From Nostoc sp. UHCC 0302 (GTDB lineage: Bacteria > Cyanobacteriota > Cyanobacteriia > Cyanobacteriales > Nostocaceae), in NCBI RefSeq assembly GCF_038096175.1, contig NZ_CP151099.1:5558001-5622000 (forward strand): DNA of 64,000 nucleotides, written 5' to 3'. A program made the translations under genes and the position numbers. The notes under the pieces were generated by a model. The model made no database searches and was not told where the DNA came from. It saw nothing but the letters and a program-made list of their open reading frames with translations. Positions 1-9,354 of the stretch are shown here, piece after piece. Positions within the stretch are counted from its first letter, which is position 1, and every line of letters begins with the position of its first letter.

Positions 1-273
1 AAAGGTTCTAGTTTTTTTGCAACTGTAGAGACATTTCAGCCGGAGTTAATGTTATTAGACTTAAAATTACCAGATATTGACGGTTATTCACTATTAGAAC
101 AAATTCAGCAAAGACCAGATATTTCTAAGATACCAATCATTGTAGTTTCAGGCTTTGCTTTTAAAGCAGATCAAGAAAGAGCTATGGGTTTGGGTGCACG
201 TCACTATTTTGTTAAACCTATAAATCTCCAGAAACTAATTATTCGAATTGAACAAGAGTTTACTTATCGCTAG
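1..273 (+). CDS. Response regulator receiver domain, C-terminal part (5' end outside window)
   Basis: The reading frame is open from the first base and ends with TAG at 271-273, so the gene begins upstream of the window. The visible part reads as the second half of a CheY-like receiver domain: LLDLKLPDIDGY carries the phospho-acceptor Asp after beta-3, IIVVSG gives the conserved Ser/Thr position of beta-4, and FVKPI gives the conserved Lys-Pro of beta-5. The protein stops soon after the last helix, so no output domain follows. It is either a single-domain regulator or the C-terminal receiver of a hybrid kinase. The partner kinase cannot be seen. Confidence 0.85.
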   Translation, partial: KGSSFFATVETFQPELMLLDLKLPDIDGYSLLEQIQQRPDISKIPIIVVSGFAFKADQERAMGLGARHYFVKPINLQKLIIRIEQEFTYR

Positions 274-310
274 ATCATATAAATTATCAGTTCCTTTGTT
301 AGCATATTGT

Positions 311-490
311 TTATTGTGCTTTTTCCTCTACAATAAACTCCTCTACAGTCTCACTAATATATTGCACATAATTCCCAACTTCTGAAATTTTCATTTGTAC
401 TTGTGCTAATAACAAAGCTGCTGCTTGCAGTTCGTTAAGTGTTTGATCCATAGTTTCTCTGTACTGGGATTCAAATTCTTGTAAATTCAT
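311..490 (-). CDS. Small conserved-looking hypothetical protein (59 aa)
   Basis: An ATG at 490 opens a 59-codon frame ending in TAA at 311-313. The protein starts MNLQEFESQYRETMDQTLNE and continues as one amphipathic, Gln/Glu-rich helical stretch with no Cys and no membrane segment. It looks like a short coiled-coil protein. I see no good Shine-Dalgarno sequence, and the start lies just beside the MITE-like element at 513-667. The composition is that of a real protein rather than a shadow frame, but no function can be assigned. Confidence 0.5.
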   Translation of the reverse strand: MNLQEFESQYRETMDQTLNELQAAALLLAQVQMKISEVGNYVQYISETVEEFIVEEKAQ

Positions 491-507
491 TGCTAGATTG
501 TGATATT

Positions 508-672
508 AAATAAACGTGAGTTCGACAAACCTCTCCCTGCCTTGAACTAAAGTTCAAGTCTGTCCCTCTCCGACTCGGAGAGGGACGGTTTTGAATAGTA
601 AAACCAGGGAGAAGTTTCTTTATTAAGCTAATTAGGCGCTTACTACATGAGCTATCGAACTCACGTTAAATA
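508..672. mobile_element. 155-bp MITE-like element with terminal inverted repeats and 5-bp flanking duplication
   Basis: Perfect 13-bp inverted repeats (AACGTGAGTTCGA at 513-525 and its complement at 655-667) bound 155 bp with no coding capacity. Directly outside them, AAATA occurs at 508-512 and again at 668-672, as expected for a target-site duplication. Inside lie a second, nearly perfect inverted pair (AAACCTCTCCCTG near 527, complement near 604-616) and a short perfect hairpin built on GTCCCTCTCC near 553-577. The element can fold along nearly its whole length. A non-autonomous MITE is the simplest reading. No transposase is present in the window. Confidence 0.6.
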
Positions 673-1222
673 AGTCTAAAAGTTACAATTCCTATCATAA
701 TTATAAATTTATTTTTCTCAATCCGTTAATTTGCTTAACATTAAAAACCTGATTAAAAATACCATCTAGCCTTTGTTACAAAACGAATAAAAAAATATTT
801 CATAATAAATATATTAACTATGACTTTAGCTAAATATTAAAGCAAAAATTGTATTAAGATACTTAGTTTGTTTCAATAATTTTTAAATAAAAAATAAGTT
901 TTTGTAGTTAAATAACTATTATGAAATTCTCATGTAAACAGTGAGATAAAATATTAAGCTTATATCTGATTTCAAAGCTAGTGATTTGCTTTTATTAAGT
1001 GAGAGTTTAAAGAACTTAAAAAGACGGAAGTGTAAATTAGTGATATCAAAAATGTATAAATGTGCTAATTCGAACTAAGCACATTTTATAATACCAGAGG
1101 ATTAAGTAGAAAATTGATGTGCAACACCGTCTGTTCTTAATATTTACTTGATCAATGCTTTGCGAAATCGGCATAAAAAAATAATTTTTCTTAAAATAGA
1201 GAAAGATTACCTAAGTCTGGTT
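673..1222. other. AT-rich intergenic region upstream of uvrC
   Basis: Very AT-rich sequence without a convincing open frame, tRNA or long inverted repeat. It must contain the uvrC promoter, but no clear -35/-10 pair stands out. A TTG at 1148 is in frame with uvrC but gives a lysine-rich N-terminal extension unlike UvrC proteins. Confidence 0.5.
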
Positions 1223-3115
1223 GTGACAATATCCTCTGAAACACTTCCACTGCTTAAAGATCCAGAAAGACTGGAAAGCCGTCTAGCTGAAATTCCGCCG
1301 GAACCGGGGGTCTATTTTATGCGGGACACGAACGATCGCATTATCTATATCGGTAAGTCACGCAAATTGCGATCGCGTGTTCGTTCCTATTTCCGGGATG
1401 GCTACAACAAAAGTGAACGCATAGCGACAATGGCAAAGCAGGTGACAGAAATTGAATTCATCGTCACCGATACAGAAGCAGAAGCCTTAGCACTAGAAGC
1501 AAACTTAATTAAGCAACACCAGCCCTACTTTAACGTACTGCTCAAGGATGATAAAAAATATCCCTATGTCTGCATTACCTGGTCAGAAGACTATCCTCGG
1601 ATTTTCATCACCCGCAAACGCCAATTAGGGAAAGAAAAGGATAAATTTTACGGCCCTTATACTGATGCTGGCCTGTTACGAGAAATTTTACGAATTAGTA
1701 AGCGGATATTTGCGCTGCGACAACGACCTCAACCGCTATTCAAAGACCGTCCCTGCTTGAATTATGATTTGGGGCGTTGTCCTGGTGTATGTCAACAGCT
1801 GATTTCACCGGAAGAATATCGCAAAACTGTGCAGAAGGTGGCGATGGTATTCCAAGGTCGGACTCAGGAACTGATTGATATTTTGACAGAACAAATGCAA
1901 AAATCCGCAGAGGCGCTGAACTTTGAGTCAGCAGCGCGGATTCGTGACCAAATTGCTGGGTTAAAATCGCTGAATGCTGAGCAAAAAGTTTCCTTACCAG
2001 ATGATACAGTGTCGCGGGATGCGATCGCCCTGGCAGCTGATGAACAACACGCTTGCATTCAATTATTCCAGATTCGGGCTGGGCAATTAGTAGGACGCTT
2101 GGCATTTGTCGCGGACACTCACGCAGAACCAGGAGCGATTTTACAACGAGCTTTAGAAGAACATTATCAAACTGCTGACTCAGTAGAAATACCAGCAGAG
2201 ATTTTGGTACAACATGAGTTACCAGATACGGAAATATTGGCGGATGTCTTGACTGGGCGTAAGGGAAGAAAAGTCACAATTTTGGCTCCTCAGCGACAAA
2301 CCAAGGCAGAATTAATTGAGATGGTAGAGCGAAATGCTCAGTATGAATTGCAAAGAATGCAAAAATTGGGCGATCGCAACCAACAAGCAATGCAAGATTT
2401 AGCTACTATTCTCGATTTACCCGACTTACCTCACCGCATCGAAGGTTACGATATTTCCCATATTCAAGGCTCAAATGCTGTAGCTTCTCAAGTCGTGTTT
2501 GTTGATGGCTTACCCGCTAAACAATACTATCGCCACTATAAAATTAAAAATCCGACTGTGACAGCAGGACACTCAGATGATTTTGCCAGTCTTGCTGAAG
2601 TCATTCAACGTCGGTTTCGCAAGTATGGCGCTAGTGAGGCGGGAACAGATTTGCAAATGCAACGCTTAGATAATCCTGACTGGCCTGACTTAATCATGAT
2701 TGATGGTGGTAAAGGTCAGTTATCATCAGTTGTGGCTGTTTTGCAGGAGATGAACTTATTAGAAGACTTGCGAGTTGTGAGTTTGGCAAAGCAGCGAGAA
2801 GAGATTTTTTTACCGGGAGAGTCTAAACCTCTAACAACTGATGCAGAACAACCAGGGGTGCAATTGTTGAGACGGTTGCGAGATGAAGCACATAGGTTTG
2901 CGGTGAGTTTCCATCGCCAGCAACGCAGTGACAAGTTGAAGCGATCGCGTTTAGATGAAATTCCTGGATTAGGACACCATCGACAAAAGCAGCTCTTGGG
3001 GCATTTTCGCTCAGTTGACTACATTCGGCAAGCAACACCTGCACAACTAGCTGAAGTTTCGGGAATTGGGCCACGTTTAGCTCAAGAAATTTACGATTAT
3101 TTTCATCCCGCTTGA
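1223..3115 (+). CDS. uvrC: UvrABC system protein C (excinuclease subunit)
   Basis: UvrC makes both incisions around bulky DNA lesions in nucleotide excision repair, after UvrA and UvrB have located the damage. Starting from the GTG at 1223 the protein has 630 aa, normal for the family. In order: a GIY-YIG nuclease domain (PGVYFMRD near residue 27, YIGK near 42); a cysteine cluster [13 protein letters not shown] near 178-190, where UvrC proteins bind an Fe-S cluster; a UVR motif ([12 protein letters not shown]); the RNase H-like second nuclease ([10 protein letters not shown]); and C-terminal helix-hairpin-helix motifs ([17 protein letters not shown]). A longer frame from a TTG at 1148 adds 25 basic residues and is less likely. 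No UvrA or UvrB gene is nearby. Confidence 0.97.
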   Translation: MTISSETLPLLKDPERLESRLAEIPPEPGVYFMRDTNDRIIYIGKSRKLRSRVRSYFRDGYNKSERIATMAKQVTEIEFIVTDTEAEALALEANLIKQHQPYFNVLLKDDKKYPYVCITWSEDYPRIFITRKRQLGKEKDKFYGPYTDAGLLREILRISKRIFALRQRPQPLFKDRPCLNYDLGRCPGVCQQLISPEEYRKTVQKVAMVFQGRTQELIDILTEQMQKSAEALNFESAARIRDQIAGLKSLNAEQKVSLPDDTVSRDAIALAADEQHACIQLFQIRAGQLVGRLAFVADTHAEPGAILQRALEEHYQTADSVEIPAEILVQHELPDTEILADVLTGRKGRKVTILAPQRQTKAELIEMVERNAQYELQRMQKLGDRNQQAMQDLATILDLPDLPHRIEGYDISHIQGSNAVASQVVFVDGLPAKQYYRHYKIKNPTVTAGHSDDFASLAEVIQRRFRKYGASEAGTDLQMQRLDNPDWPDLIMIDGGKGQLSSVVAVLQEMNLLEDLRVVSLAKQREEIFLPGESKPLTTDAEQPGVQLLRRLRDEAHRFAVSFHRQQRSDKLKRSRLDEIPGLGHHRQKQLLGHFRSVDYIRQATPAQLAEVSGIGPRLAQEIYDYFHPA

Positions 3116-3758
3116 GTTTGCTTTGGAGAACAACCACTCTACAAGAACTCTTCCAACAAGCGCCACCAAGTGAAGCAGCTGAGCGCTAGACATGAAAAGT
3201 TTGAAGAGTCAGGATAACTACAACAGGTCTCAGAACCCTAACTTATTAAATAAGTAGGGGTTCTTACTATTCGCTAATGATTGAGGAGTAAGTTTTAATT
3301 GAAGCATATTGGCTTATGACTACTGGAATTTGGGTGTCTTTCATGAACTTGAGAGTCGCTTTGATATAAACCGTGGGTAAATATGAATTAAATATTAAGA
3401 GCAAAATTTGGTTACTAAAGATACAGTTTTTGCCAAGGTTTAACTTTTCAATATAAAAACGCCTTTTTTAATTGAAAAGAGCCTAAATAAAGCTATCTCA
3501 AGGGATTAATAGTGGGGATCACTTAGTCTCTAAGCAGCATTAGTTTAAAAAATCAATTTTTATATCTCAAGTAGGATGGTAAACTAACATAACTATCAGG
3601 ATAATATGTAAAGAATTCGAGAAAATTTGAAAGCTAAAATTTTGTTTAAGATAATCAGCTAATATCAAAGCTGTTTGTTAAGTTGAGTCGACCCAGAATT
3701 TTTTCTGGTTTGAGTTGGGTTTTTCAAATAAAAAATAGTTACTACCAGGGGTTATAAA
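3116..3758. other. Intergenic region between uvrC and the zinc-ribbon gene
   Basis: AT-rich and without a supported gene. At 3232-3264 an imperfect inverted repeat (AGAACCC...GGGTTCT) could end the uvrC transcript, though no clear T-tract follows. A second short stem (CCAGA...TCTGG, about 3690-3705) is followed by GGGTTTTTC and may be a weak terminator or leader structure. Confidence 0.4.
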
Positions 3759-3938
3759 ATGCAGACAGTACAAAAAATTTACTGCCCAAATTGCGGCTGC
3801 CAAGCTGAACGTTATTATATTTCTGATAGACAATTAACTCGGACTCAATGCCCAAGTTGTGATTACTTAATGATCAGTTGCACTCTCACAGGTAGGGTCA
3901 TTGAGGCTTATGCACCCGGTATTTATGCACACAGCTAG
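3759..3938 (+). CDS. Small zinc-ribbon protein (59 aa)
   Basis: The frame begins at ATG 3759, preceded by an AGGGG ribosome site 8-13 bases upstream, and stops at TAG 3936-3938. The 59-aa product has two Cys pairs, CPNCGC near residues 9-14 and CPSC near 31-34, the spacing of a single zinc ribbon. The rest is basic and aromatic, with no other domain. Proteins of this type are common in cyanobacteria and are sometimes labelled PriA-like because of the zinc ribbon, but there is no helicase here. Its role is unknown. A strong terminator follows at 4034, so it is probably monocistronic. Confidence 0.75.
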   Translation: MQTVQKIYCPNCGCQAERYYISDRQLTRTQCPSCDYLMISCTLTGRVIEAYAPGIYAHS

Positions 3939-4033
3939 CAATTAAAAATTGGGTAATCTTTCTCTAATGTTTAATAGAGTGATTTAAAAATCTGTATAGT
4001 AATCCTATTTGATTTGTAAAAATTGAAAAGTTA

Positions 4034-4066
4034 AGATTCCCAACCTCTTAGAGAAGTTGGGAATCT
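4034..4066 (+). terminator. Rho-independent terminator after the zinc-ribbon gene
   Basis: A long hairpin (AGATTCCCAACC paired with GGTTGGGAATCT apart from one mismatch, loop TCTTAGAGA region) is followed by TGTCTTT. It lies 95 bases after the stop codon. Confidence 0.75.
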
Positions 4067-4195
4067 TGTCTTTAGAAATAATTTAGGAGCGCTATAATAC
4101 AGCGATTCTCATTTGGATGAGGAAAGATAGTACAACGTACTGCCATACTAATCTAATACAAATTCTTTAAAATCCGGCAAAAGATTTAAACTCTG

Positions 4196-4218
4196 AAACC
4201 CAGATTTAATCTGGGTTT
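4196..4218 (-). terminator. Hairpin downstream of the Gln-rich gene
   Basis: A perfect 10-bp inverted repeat (AAACCCAGAT, loop TTA, complement) lies about 90 bases after the minus-strand stop at 4305. The same hairpin sequence recurs in part near 26420, so it may be a dispersed repeat that also serves as a terminator. Confidence 0.45.
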
Positions 4219-4304
4219 ACTAATTACAAATTGGTATACATAAGCGAAAAGTAGAGAATCAAAACCTGTAGTAGTATCGCTCCTCATAGGGAATTATGAA
4301 CACT

Positions 4305-4778
4305 CTACAAGTTATTTTGTCTTCTCAATTGTTGCTGTTGCTGATTAAATTGCTGCTGTTGTCTGAGTTGTTGCTGTTGCTGATTAAATTGCTGCTGTCT
4401 GAGTTGTTGCTGTTGTATTCTCAGTTGTTGCTGTTGTCTAAATTGTTCCTGTTGTAGTCTTGTTTGTTGCTGTTGTAGATTAAATTGTTGCTGGCGTATG
4501 AGTTCTTGTTGTTGTCGATTAAATTGTTGCTGTTGTTGCCTCATTTGTACTTGTAGTCGTGGTTGTTGAAAGTTTAACCGCAGCCACGATTCCTGAAGTT
4601 GCTGTTGTCTTTGCAGATTTTGCTGTTGTTGTTGTAGTCTCATTCTTTCTTCAAGTGATTGTGGCTGCTGGGGATTTGTCTGAATTATTTGTGCATGGGC
4701 AGGAGAATTCATCAGCAAAGCTTGTGCAAGAATAATAAATAGTGCCGATGCTTTTACCATCAAGGAGTAATTCAACAT
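4305..4778 (-). CDS. Exported glutamine-rich repeat protein
   Basis: The 157-aa product opens with a clear signal peptide: basic start, hydrophobic stretch SALFIILAQALLMNS, and a PAHAQ signal-peptidase I site near residues 26-30. Nearly everything after about residue 35 is Gln with scattered Arg, Leu, Phe and Asn, in irregular units such as QQQQLRQQQFN. No Cys and no known enzyme motif is present. The underlying DNA is a CTGTTGTTG-like repeat, so length variation by slippage is likely. It should reach the periplasm or cell exterior. The function is unknown; comparable Q-rich regions form coiled coils or aggregate. It is divergent in neighbourhood from rlmN, on the same strand but unlikely to share its role. 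Confidence 0.7.
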   Translation of the reverse strand: MLNYSLMVKASALFIILAQALLMNSPAHAQIIQTNPQQPQSLEERMRLQQQQQNLQRQQQLQESWLRLNFQQPRLQVQMRQQQQQFNRQQQELIRQQQFNLQQQQTRLQQEQFRQQQQLRIQQQQLRQQQFNQQQQQLRQQQQFNQQQQQLRRQNNL

Positions 4779-5046
4779 AGAGTTATTTCCTCAATTGTTT
4801 TGAGTTAAGTTAAAGGTTTTAATAATTTTTTGACAAGACGCAGCATAAAATGTGCGATCACCAGAAAGTGATAAACAACATTTTGGTTTATTTATAATTA
4901 AGTATTTATTAAAACTATTACAAAAGTCATTTATCCCAAGTTTCAAAGACAGAAATCTAAAGACATAATATTCTGTATACTGGCTTATATCCTTGTAAAA
5001 CAACGATTTTTGGAGCGGTTTATTAAGTTAACTAAGTGAAAGAAGT

Positions 5047-6141
5047 TTAACTATTACTTGCTCTAAGTTGTCCACAAGCAGCATCGGCTTCTAAACCACG
5101 AGAGTAGCGGATGCTAACAGCAATTTGTTGTTCCTTAAGAATTTTGTCAAAAGCTTCAATACGATCGCGGTTGGGGCGTTTGTAATCTACTTCTTGAATT
5201 GGGTTATAAGGAATCAAATTCACATGAGTTTGAAACCCTCGGAGGCGTTTTGCCAATTCTAATGCGTGTTCTGGGAAATCGTTCACACCAGCAAGCAGAA
5301 CGTATTCAAAAGTAACGCGACGTCCAGTAATTTCTACATATTCCCGGCATTCAGCTAGTAAATCTTCTATTGGGTAAGCGCGGGCGCTGGGGATGAGTTG
5401 TTCTCTTAGTGCTTGATTGGGGGCATGGAGACTAACAGCAAGAGTGATTTGCAGATGGTGTTGCGCTAATTCACGGATGCGATCGCGAATGCCAACAGTT
5501 GAGACAGTGAGCGATCGTTGTCCAATACCAACATCTTGATTTAAGGATTTCAAGGCTGCTAGTACATTTTCAGTATTCAACAACGGTTCACCTAGTCCCA
5601 TAAACACGACATTGCTAACTCGTTGCTGAAAATCTTCTTGGACAGTCAACACCTGATCGACAATTTCATGTCGTGCTAAGTTACGCTTGTAGCCTCCTTT
5701 ACCAGTAGCGCAGAAATCACACGCCATTGGGCAACCTACCTGAGTAGAGACGCAAACTGTCAAACGGGATTTAGAACTTTCTCCCTTGACTCCAAAACTG
5801 GGGATACCAACAGTTTCTATAATTTGCCCGTCTGCAAGTTGCAGTAGATATTTGACAGTGTGATCGCGGGCAACAGAACGGTAGTGTAAAGTTGAGCGCC
5901 CTACCGGAATTTCTGCAACTTCTGCACGCCAACTCTTGGGAAAGACAGAAATATCAGATAGCGATCGCACCCCTTTGTCATAGATCCAATCATGCAGCTG
6001 CTTTCCTCTATAAGCAGGCTGTCCATACTGCTGTACCCAAGTAGTTAACTCGGCAACCGAAGCGCCTAGTAAAGAGGGAGTTAATTCTGATTTTTTGGCG
6101 TTGAGTGAGTCAACCTGAGATGCAAGAGGTGTAGCAGACAT
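5047..6141 (-). CDS. rlmN: 23S rRNA (adenine-C2)-methyltransferase RlmN
   Basis: RlmN is a radical-SAM enzyme that methylates C2 of A2503 in 23S rRNA and of A37 in some tRNAs. The 364-aa product has the radical-SAM cluster motif CPMACDFC (Cys137, 141, 144). It also has the two extra catalytic cysteines of the RlmN mechanism: Cys130 just before the cluster and Cys356 in the tail [18 protein letters not shown] and the conserved SVSLHAPN-type segment match the family. The absence of resistance-type changes cannot be judged, but the length and the order of motifs fit RlmN better than Cfr. The gene stands alone, with large gaps on both sides. Confidence 0.96.
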   Translation of the reverse strand: MSATPLASQVDSLNAKKSELTPSLLGASVAELTTWVQQYGQPAYRGKQLHDWIYDKGVRSLSDISVFPKSWRAEVAEIPVGRSTLHYRSVARDHTVKYLLQLADGQIIETVGIPSFGVKGESSKSRLTVCVSTQVGCPMACDFCATGKGGYKRNLARHEIVDQVLTVQEDFQQRVSNVVFMGLGEPLLNTENVLAALKSLNQDVGIGQRSLTVSTVGIRDRIRELAQHHLQITLAVSLHAPNQALREQLIPSARAYPIEDLLAECREYVEITGRRVTFEYVLLAGVNDFPEHALELAKRLRGFQTHVNLIPYNPIQEVDYKRPNRDRIEAFDKILKEQQIAVSIRYSRGLEADAACGQLRASNS

Positions 6142-6576
6142 AACGAATCATAAAATGATGCTGGATCTCTATCGTACACCTGCTAAATCAATTTGGTCTT
6201 AACTCTGTAGGTCTAACTAATGGGAATGTCAATCCAGAAATCTGTTCTCTTGCCAAATGTAATAAGCATCAGCTAAGTATTTTTGGCAATTTTTATCTAC
6301 CACAAGTCAATTTAAGAAGAATCTAGGAGTCAGAATGAATAAGTGGCGGGTTAAAATCTCCCACTTATTCATTCACCAGCGATGCTCTGAGTTTCGGCTG
6401 CACTCAGCACAAGTCCCCTCAACTATCGCCAATCGTTGTGTCGCACAGAATTCAACACTGAGCGCAGTCGAAGTGTTGAAGCTGAGCGTAGCCGAAGCTT
6501 CAATTCTGAATCCTGACTCCTGAATTCTATTTAGATAAAATTTAGCACTGTGTTCGTTAGCTAATGCTTCTGATAT
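6142..6576. repeat. Repeat-filled gap between rlmN and the kinase gene
   Basis: No gene is supported. At 6333-6374 a perfect 14-bp inverted repeat (GAATGAATAAGTGG, 14-base loop, complement) forms a strong hairpin. At about 6455-6515 two related copies of CTGAGCGCAGTCGAAG / CTGAGCGTAGCCGAAG occur, a dispersed repeat seen again near 41291 in inverted form. A short open frame across this stretch is made of repeat sequence and is not a gene. Confidence 0.6.
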
Positions 6577-8001
6577 TCAAGTTTCTAACGATTGCATCTG
6601 TCTAAGGGGAATCTCAATAATAAACTCTGCCCCCTGCCCAGGCGCAGATATACACTGGATTCGCCCACCATGCTTTTTTACTACTATTTGGTAGCTGATA
6701 GATAATCCTAAACCTGTGCCTTGTCCTACAGGTTTAGTTGTAAAAAAGGGGTCAAATAATTTAGCCTTAACTTCCTCCGTCATTCCTAAACCATTATCTT
6801 TAATGCTGATCATCACGTGCCGTTGATTTTTCACTTGCGTGCGGATGGTAATGCATTTAGATTGTTTGATAATTCCTTGTTTTGCTTGCTCCTTTTCCTG
6901 CTGGCGTATAGCATCAATTGCATTACTTAAAATATTCATAAATACCTGATTTATTTGTCCTGCATAACATTCCACAGGAGGCAAATCACTATATTCTTTA
7001 ATAATTTCAATTGGCTGATAATCAGATTTTTCCTTAAGGCTATGTTGTAAAATTAATAATGTGCTATCAATACCTTGATGAATATCAACAGGTTTCATTC
7101 CAGCTTCATCAAGTCGTGAAAAATTACGTAAATTTAGTACAATTTCGTATATTCGATTGGCTCCAACTTCTATTGAAGATAAAATTTTTGTCAGATCATC
7201 TATAATAAATTTGACATCATTCTTATTAGAAAGCGCTTCAATTTGCGGGTGAGGCTGAGGATAAAATTCTTGGTAGAGATGAATTAAAGTCAGTAAATCT
7301 TGAGTGTATTCTTTAAGATATTTAATGTTGCCATAGATAAAATTCACTGGGTTATTAATTTCGTGAGCAATACCAGCAACTAATTGACCAAGACTAGACA
7401 TTTTTTCAGTTTGAATCAGTTGAGATTGGGTCTGTTGCAACTCATAAAGAGTATTTTCTAACTGTTGCGCTTGTGTTTTGGCAGTCTGAGCCAGATGTTC
7501 TTGAACTTGTAACGCGTTCTTTAACTCTGTCTGTCGCTTAGTTAGTTCATCTGTTAATTTCTGGATATCCTCTAAAGCAGTGTTTTTAGCTTGGAGCAAA
7601 AAAATCAAGTCAACAGTTTGGTCGTGAATTGCAAAGTCTTTCAGCTTCAGACCACAGTTGGCTAAAGTTTCTGTATTATTTACCCAAATAGAGCAAAGGA
7701 AAAACATAATATCCTGCTCCTGGACATACATCATTTGCCCTTTGAGAATCATGCCATTGTGCAGGGATTCAAACAAAAATAAAGAGTTAATTCGTTTGGC
7801 GATCGCAATAAAATTAATCTGAATCTTGGGACGCAGAATCTGGAATTGCTGATCAATGAAGCTGTTGACTAAAGGTTCTGGGTGGATACGTTGTAAAACC
7901 TCCCCAACCTGTATGATTTTCTGCTCACGATTAAATACAATATGAAATGGAAAAGCTTTGGCGAACAAATGTGGTGGTAGACTCAATTGAGGAGAGTTCA
8001 T
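6577..8001 (-). CDS. H-NOX-associated sensor histidine kinase
   Basis: This 474-aa cytoplasmic kinase has no membrane segment. Residues about 15-135 resemble the HNOBA domain that partners H-NOX proteins. A coiled coil rich in Gln and Leu (about 138-198) leads to the HisKA domain with the phospho-acceptor His213 in GIAHEINNP. The HATPase domain follows with an N box (NILSNAIDAI), G1 (DNGLGMT) and G2 (GTGLGLSIS). It starts 7 bases after the stop of the H-NOX gene, so the two are translated from one message. Kinase activity should be controlled by the gas-bound state of the H-NOX protein. No response regulator is adjacent, so the output is unknown. Confidence 0.9.
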   Translation of the reverse strand: MNSPQLSLPPHLFAKAFPFHIVFNREQKIIQVGEVLQRIHPEPLVNSFIDQQFQILRPKIQINFIAIAKRINSLFLFESLHNGMILKGQMMYVQEQDIMFFLCSIWVNNTETLANCGLKLKDFAIHDQTVDLIFLLQAKNTALEDIQKLTDELTKRQTELKNALQVQEHLAQTAKTQAQQLENTLYELQQTQSQLIQTEKMSSLGQLVAGIAHEINNPVNFIYGNIKYLKEYTQDLLTLIHLYQEFYPQPHPQIEALSNKNDVKFIIDDLTKILSSIEVGANRIYEIVLNLRNFSRLDEAGMKPVDIHQGIDSTLLILQHSLKEKSDYQPIEIIKEYSDLPPVECYAGQINQVFMNILSNAIDAIRQQEKEQAKQGIIKQSKCITIRTQVKNQRHVMISIKDNGLGMTEEVKAKLFDPFFTTKPVGQGTGLGLSISYQIVVKKHGGRIQCISAPGQGAEFIIEIPLRQMQSLET

Positions 8002-8008
8002 TACTTAG

Positions 8009-8560
8009 TCAAATAGCTTTATACTCAATCAAGAAAACATCATGAGCGGCTCCCTCTTCTCGATTTTGAGTTTGGGTTACGTTAACTTCTGTGTTAAACC
8101 TTGTGCCTAAACCATTTACCAAGCCAACAACCATTGCAGCCAGTCCTTGACGGCTAGAATGGTAGTGCAATTCCAGGGTATTTTCTTCCGATTCAGTACA
8201 CTCAAAGGAAGGGGGATGATATTGTGGAAAATTTATGCTCAGACGAGTATGAAGATCATCCAAATTTTCCAAAAATTCAGGTAGCGTATCGCCCCCCATG
8301 TCTAACATTGGGCCATAGCCCGCTTTGCCAGTATACTGTATCCAGTATTCGCCAAAAGCTTGCATAATTTCTGAGCTAGACAAACCAACAACTTCACTTG
8401 CCGCCTTCACTAGTTTGTGAGTTAAATCATCAGGATAGGGTTCCATTCTCAAGAAATCATCTATTTGTATTTCAGCTTTCTGTTTAATCGTTTGCCAAGT
8501 TTCTTTATCAAAGCGAGCGCACACCATATCTTGAATTGCTTTGTTTATTAAACCGTACAT
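8009..8560 (-). CDS. H-NOX heme gas sensor
   Basis: H-NOX proteins bind NO (some also O2) through a b-type heme and control a partner kinase or cyclase. The 183-aa length is typical. The proximal heme ligand is His104 in DDLHTRL. The heme-propionate motif Y-x-S-x-R is Tyr133-Ser135-Arg137 (YHSSR). The start MYGLINKAIQ matches the family and resembles the characterised Nostoc H-NOX. The distal pocket shows no obvious Tyr in the position used by O2-binding members, and a Trp (EYWIQY near 71-76) sits where the Nostoc protein has its distal Trp, so an NO/CO sensor is more likely than an O2 sensor. It is the first gene of a two-gene operon with the kinase at 6577. Confidence 0.93.
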   Translation of the reverse strand: MYGLINKAIQDMVCARFDKETWQTIKQKAEIQIDDFLRMEPYPDDLTHKLVKAASEVVGLSSSEIMQAFGEYWIQYTGKAGYGPMLDMGGDTLPEFLENLDDLHTRLSINFPQYHPPSFECTESEENTLELHYHSSRQGLAAMVVGLVNGLGTRFNTEVNVTQTQNREEGAAHDVFLIEYKAI

Positions 8561-8882
8561 AAGTGTGTCCTATAAATATCGCGTATTTTATTTCATTACA
8601 TCCTGCCAACTTCTCAAATTAAGATTCTTCCTCACTAGAGGATTTATATCGGTTCTTGATTGCGTGCAATATAACCAGGTTGGGGAAAGAGGCTAGTAGG
8701 TTAGCTTTGTGTATTCTATCCATATCAAAATCGCTGTAATTTAGATGAACAAGGAGTTAAGAGTTTAAACTCAATAGCCAATAGTCAACAGTTAAGAGTT
8801 ATTTCTTCTCTGCCGTCTTCCCCTTTTTTGCTCCTCTGATTTAACTTTGTCCGCTAGTAAATGAAGCGATTTGGCTCCTGAA
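8561..8882. other. Gap upstream of the H-NOX gene
   Basis: No gene seen. It contains the H-NOX promoter region and degenerate repeat text (TCAACAGTTAAGAGTTA near 8780), but I cannot point to a convincing promoter or FNR/NorR-like site. Confidence 0.4.
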
Positions 8883-9236
8883 TTAACCAAAAGTTGAGCC
8901 GTTCCAGCCCCACATTGCGCCCTTGGAATCTGCAAACTCTATGTAAATCCGATTTTTAGGTACGCCCAGCGTTTGATTAATCTGTTGGCAAAAGTCCTGA
9001 CTCATAGCCTCGGTTTGAGCTGGTTTCATCGTACCGACGCTCTTAATTTCTATGTAACAAACTGGGTCAGTAGTTCCTGCAAAAGTCATCGGAATTTCTT
9101 GTTCAAAAGCTGTCATTACATAGGATTCAGGTTTACCCAGATGTTTGGCTAACTTAGCAGATAAGCTTAAAAGCATTGACTCAACTTCAGTTTTTTGAGG
9201 AGCAGATACAGAAGTTTGGACTTTAATTAATGGCAT
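8883..9236 (-). CDS. MIF-like tautomerase family protein
   Basis: The 117-aa protein starts MPLIKVQTSV: after Met removal the N-terminal Pro is the catalytic base of the tautomerase superfamily. The length and the motifs DPVCYIEIKSVG and PKNRIYIEFAD, with a Trp/Gly-rich end (GWNGSTFG), match the macrophage migration inhibitory factor branch (phenylpyruvate tautomerase-like), which forms trimers. The natural substrate in cyanobacteria is not known. It stands alone, 118 bases from cobM on the same strand, so cotranscription is possible but unproven. Confidence 0.85.
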   Translation of the reverse strand: MPLIKVQTSVSAPQKTEVESMLLSLSAKLAKHLGKPESYVMTAFEQEIPMTFAGTTDPVCYIEIKSVGTMKPAQTEAMSQDFCQQINQTLGVPKNRIYIEFADSKGAMWGWNGSTFG

Positions 9237-9354
9237 AGTTACGAATTCCGATTGTAAATTTTGAATTTTAGATTATCTCATTTAGAATTTTGAATTTTAT
9301 CCACACGGTTAAGATTGTTAAATTCCTCCCTGCCCCCTTGCCCCCCTGCTTCCT

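Noticed and set aside
4791-5003. 70-codon minus-strand frame upstream of the Gln-rich gene
   Set aside because: No ribosome site, AT-driven composition and no domain; it sits in the promoter region of the Gln-rich gene.
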